The notes below the pieces were generated by a model. That model made no database searches, had not been told where the DNA came from, and worked only from the letters and a program-made list of their open reading frames with translations. A DNA stretch of 64,000 bases. Source: Kudoa neothunni (taxonomy: Eukaryota; Cnidaria). Positions 62,360 through 64,000 of this stretch are shown piece by piece. The stretch covers positions 5,704,001-5,768,000 of the forward strand of contig OZ199838.1 of NCBI GenBank assembly GCA_964304625.1, given 5' to 3'. Every line of letters starts with the position of its first letter. Position 1 is the stretch's first letter. The translations under genes were made by a program, and so were the position numbers.

Positions 62360-62632
62360 CAAGTTTTTGTTGACGGGCCAAACAAAGAAATAGCTAAGGC
62401 TGTTAAGGCACATGAAAGTACTATTAACGGAATAAATAAAAAGTATTATTCATCTGGGAGTTGTGTTCGAATTAAGGTGGTAATCGACGATCAAAATTAA
62501 TAGACGACTTTATAGATCATATAAAAAAATTAATCATCGATGATCGTTCGATATCACTTAAAGCTATTCGTGAAAAATTTAATATTGTTGTATCTAAACA
62601 ATGTGTAAATAAAGCAATAAGCGATTTTAATT
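62360..62632 (+). pseudogene. Tc1-like transposase N-terminal fragment
   Basis: A short plus-strand relic of a Tc1/mariner-type paired helix-turn-helix: NKEIAKAVKAHESTINGINK near 62386, then, after a frameshift, SRLIDDFIDHIKKLIIDDRS, ISLKAIREKFNIVVSKQCVN and KAISDFNYR near 62500-62640. The catalytic half is missing because the sequence runs into the left end of the next element at about 62633. Confidence 0.6.
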
Positions 62633-64000
62633 ACCGTATATACTCGTGTATAAGTCGCACTTTTTTTTCAAAAACTACTTCGAAAACCGTATGCGACTCG
62701 TACACGAGACATCGACGTAAAAATTAGGCTGGTAGTTAGTAATATATATAAATCATCCGTAATAAGTTTATGTTCTACTTTTTATTATTATATATAAAAA
62801 AATATTGTTTTAATTAAAATGACGGAATTATTTTGTTGATATTTAATATGTATTTCGCTTATGTTGGAATAATGAGTTCCATTAAAAAAAGACATCGCAA
62901 TGACGCCAAATTCGAATTAAAAGTTGCAAAATATGCTATCGAATGTGACAACAATCGACTTTCGACTAATAAAAATGGAGTTAACAAACTGCAAGTACGC
63001 GATTGGAGAAAATCTTTCCTGCAGTTGGAAGAAATGCCAGTTTCAAAAAGAAATCAATAGGGGAAAGAAGCCAAAATTTATTCGCGAAGAGGAAGAGTTA
63101 AACAGGTGGATAAACGAAATAAGACAAAGCGGATACGTAGTGACGCGCGGAGCGACTCATTTAAAATCCAAAGATATTATAAGGACTCAAACTTTAAAGC
63201 ATCGGCTGGATGGTGCACGCGTTTTAGGAACAGGCATGGTTTATCTCTTAGACAAAGGACCAAAATTTGCCAAAAACTCCCGTCCGATTTGGAAGGCAAG
63301 ATTATCAACTTTCATAAATATGTTATAGATATAAGGAAAAAGATAAATTATGATCTTAGTCGAATTGGAAACATGGACGAAACACCTATGTATTTTGATG
63401 CTCCTGGTAACCGGACAGTTGATGATAATGGAACCAAAACCGTGACGATTAGAACAACTGGCCACGAAAAAACACACCTTACTTTCGTTTTAACCCGTAT
63501 GGCGGATGGAACTAAATTGTCTCCAATGATAATTTTTAAACGGAAAACATTTCCAAAAGAAAAGTTCCCTCTTGGAGTCGCTATTCATGTTCACGAGAAA
63601 GTATGGTCTCGTCGCCTAGGCGGTAATTTGGATAAAAAATTAAGTCTATTAGTTTGGGATAAGTTCTGAGCTCATCTCGTTTATGATGTCAAACAATGTG
63701 TCAAAAACTACTATAAAACAGATACTGCTGTTATTCCTTCGGGCTTAACCTCAATATTACAATCTTTAGATACTTCTTTAAATTTTCCATTCAAATGTAA
63801 AGTACGCGATCAATGGATCAAATGGATATCAAACGGATTGACGGAAAAGACAGCATCCGGAAATTTTAAGAGACCTGCATCAGCATTGGTAGCTAAATGG
63901 GTGAAAGATTCTTGACTCTCCATAGACACGAGTATAATTAAGAAATCGTTCAAAAAATATGGCATTTCTAATGCGATGGATGAAACTGAAGACGATGGAG
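62633..64000 (+). mobile_element. Pogo/Tigger element with frameshifted transposase, runs off the window
   Basis: The left end reads CCGTATATACTCGTGTATAA, then GTCGCAC, a terminal form common in pogo-like elements. The transposase on the plus strand is split over three frames: the helix-turn-helix (RHRNDAKFELKVAKYAIEC, VRDWRK), then KFIREEEELNRWINEIRQSG, then GWCTRFRNRHGLSLRQRTK and the DDE_1 core NMDETPMYFDAPGNRTVD with TFVLTRMADGTKLSPMIIFK. SLLVWDKF carries the second Asp, followed by a TGA at 63667, and TSILQSLDTSLNFPFKCKVR near 63750-63810 the third. A further stop near 63916 and at least two frameshifts inactivate it. The right end lies beyond 64000. Confidence 0.85.

Overview
This is a eukaryotic, animal-type nuclear window. 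It is AT-rich throughout, with genes split by very short GT-AG introns (mostly 36-120 nt) and a heavy load of decayed DNA transposons. There are no operons and no bacterial signals. Hand splicing recovers several complete genes that unspliced reading frames miss: a lifeguard/TMBIM protein (2652-3988, minus, 11 exons), a MAST-type kinase with a PDZ domain (18416-21564, plus, 12 exons), a very divergent integrin beta (33597-36755, plus), a small protein kinase (38741-39824, minus, 4 exons) and the ribosome-biogenesis factor Peter Pan/SSF1 (40079-41594, minus, 11 exons). An integrin beta together with MAST-PDZ points to a metazoan. The tiny introns, fast-evolving proteins and low GC fit a reduced parasitic animal such as a myxozoan, but orthonectids or dicyemids are not excluded. 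The identification is inference.

Layout: 1-1.2 kb holds a broken piggyBac end. Lifeguard lies at 2.6-4.0 kb. At 4.9-7.9 kb there is a hAT MITE and a nearly complete hAT element with terminal repeats. One or two unassigned intron-split genes lie at 10.5-12 kb, and one exon of the second is repeated in inverted orientation near 13.2 kb. A hAT derivative is at 17.1-17.7 kb and the MAST kinase at 18.4-21.6 kb. Two non-autonomous Mutator-type elements occupy 23.2-28.1 kb and a Merlin element with terminal repeats 29.2-30.3 kb. An unassigned two-exon gene is at 30.6-31.1 kb, followed by a tRNA-derived SINE. The gene-dense stretch 33.6-41.6 kb carries integrin beta, the small kinase and PPAN/SSF1. 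A full Mutator-like element with a 9-bp target duplication spans 42.6-46.2 kb.

From 46 kb to the end the window is almost entirely a transposon pile-up: IS1595/Merlin-like, Tc1/mariner, piggyBac, Tigger/pogo, an R2-like LINE lacking its polymerase core, and another pogo/Tigger copy running off the right edge. One intact tRNA-Gly (UCC) gene lies at 62073-62144.

Nearly all transposase frames carry stops or frameshifts, so they look inactive, whereas the spliced host genes are open from end to end. The host genes do not form a pathway cluster. The most unusual host gene is the integrin beta, whose metal-binding MIDAS motif and cytoplasmic NPxY motif are both missing. No new multi-gene system was identified.
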